Positions 5,889-6,052 of a stretch of 6,052 nucleotides of DNA are shown in pieces. Position numbers and translations under genes: made by a program. The stretch covers positions 1 to 6,052 of the forward strand of contig CALZEZ010000096.1 of NCBI GenBank assembly GCA_945643825.1. Reading direction: 5' to 3'. A model generated the notes under the pieces. It did not search any database. It was not told where the DNA came from and saw only the letters and a list, made by a program, of their open reading frames with translations. Numbering within the stretch: position 1 is the stretch's first letter; every line of letters starts with the position of its first letter. The stretch comes from an uncultured Lachnospiraceae bacterium. Its GTDB lineage: Bacteria; Bacillota; Clostridia; Lachnospirales; Lachnospiraceae.

Positions 5889-6052
5889 TTAGTACCCTTT
5901 GTGCATGGGTTCCAACAGATTATTGCGATAATGGCTGGGAGAAATCCCAGTCATATTTTTGAAAAATTTAAAGAAATAAGCATAGCTGGAGAATCCCATT
6001 TTCTCCTGAACCTGTGCTACCGTGAGCCCGTCTGCCAACAGTCCCTGTGCCA
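5889..6052 (-). CDS. AraC-family transcriptional regulator, C-terminal fragment (cut by window end)
   Basis: Reverse-strand frame of 53 residues ending in TAA (5891-5889); the 5' part lies beyond the window. It reads AQGLLADGLTVAQV, then EKMGFSSYAYFFKFFK, then TGISPSHYRNN, which is the second helix-turn-helix of AraC/XylS proteins: the GFSSYAYFFKFFK recognition region and the TGxSPxxYR signature are both intact. Family members are cytoplasmic DNA-binding regulators, often of sugar or stress genes; the sensor domain is not visible here, so the ligand is unknown. The gene converges on trpB with no base between the two stop codons, and carries the apparent trpB terminator inside its coding sequence. 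Confidence 0.9.
   Translation of the reverse strand, partial: AQGLLADGLTVAQVQEKMGFSSYAYFFKFFKNMTGISPSHYRNNLLEPMHKGY
5931..5960 (+). terminator. Intrinsic terminator of the permease-trpB unit, inside araC
   Basis: Bases 5931-5940 pair with 5945-5954 in a 10-bp stem with one G-T wobble (5934/5951), a GAAA tetraloop (5941-5944) and then ATTTTT (5955-5960). This is a standard Rho-independent terminator on the plus strand, 42 nt after the trpB stop. On the minus strand no T-run follows, so it should act in one direction only. It overlaps the codons for the conserved MTGISPSHY segment of the convergent araC gene. Confidence 0.75.

Noticed and set aside
1..6052. Mobile element, defence system or CRISPR
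   Set aside because: No transposase, integrase, terminal inverted repeats, spaced repeat array, nuclease or toxin-antitoxin gene is visible; a WYL regulator alone is not evidence of a defence locus.

Overview
The window looks like chromosomal DNA from a low-to-moderate GC Gram-positive anaerobe of the Clostridia, most likely Lachnospiraceae. This is inferred from the character of the proteins (WYL regulator, 7TM hybrid histidine kinase, short SLC13-type permease, long TrpB2-type enzyme, AraC regulator), the purine-rich ribosome binding sites and the codon use. No rRNA, tRNA, CRISPR array, insertion sequence or phage gene is visible. The species cannot be fixed from the sequence alone.

Layout. 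(1) 1-873, plus strand: a DeoR/YafY-type transcriptional regulator with HTH, WYL and WCX parts, missing only a short N-terminal piece at the window edge. (2) 876-917: a strong hairpin between this gene and the convergent kinase gene; it includes the kinase stop codon. (3) 900-3152, minus strand: a hybrid sensor histidine kinase (seven membrane helices, PAS, HisKA, HATPase, receiver). (4) 3153-3296: a 144-bp divergent control region. It has an extended -10 promoter facing each way, three helically phased copies of GATAGAAA (TTTCTATC on the kinase strand), and a perfect 2 x 10-bp tandem repeat. (5) 3339-4445, plus strand: an ArsB/NhaD/SLC13 (IT superfamily) permease. (6) 4521-5888, plus strand: a TrpB2-type PLP enzyme, 75 bp downstream on the same strand and probably co-transcribed. 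(7) 5889-6052, minus strand: the C-terminal end of an AraC-family regulator whose stop codon directly abuts the trpB stop codon. The likely intrinsic terminator of the permease-trpB unit lies inside this araC coding sequence.

How the genes may work together. The permease and TrpB2 form a plausible two-gene transport-plus-enzyme unit, possibly moving a small organic anion or amino-acid-related metabolite; the substrate cannot be read from sequence. The kinase shares its control region with that unit, so the phased repeats could tie the two together. The kinase has no DNA-binding output domain, so a partner regulator must lie elsewhere. No obviously new multi-gene system is present. The most interesting signals are regulatory: the phased repeat array, and convergent gene ends where hairpins are built into coding sequence.
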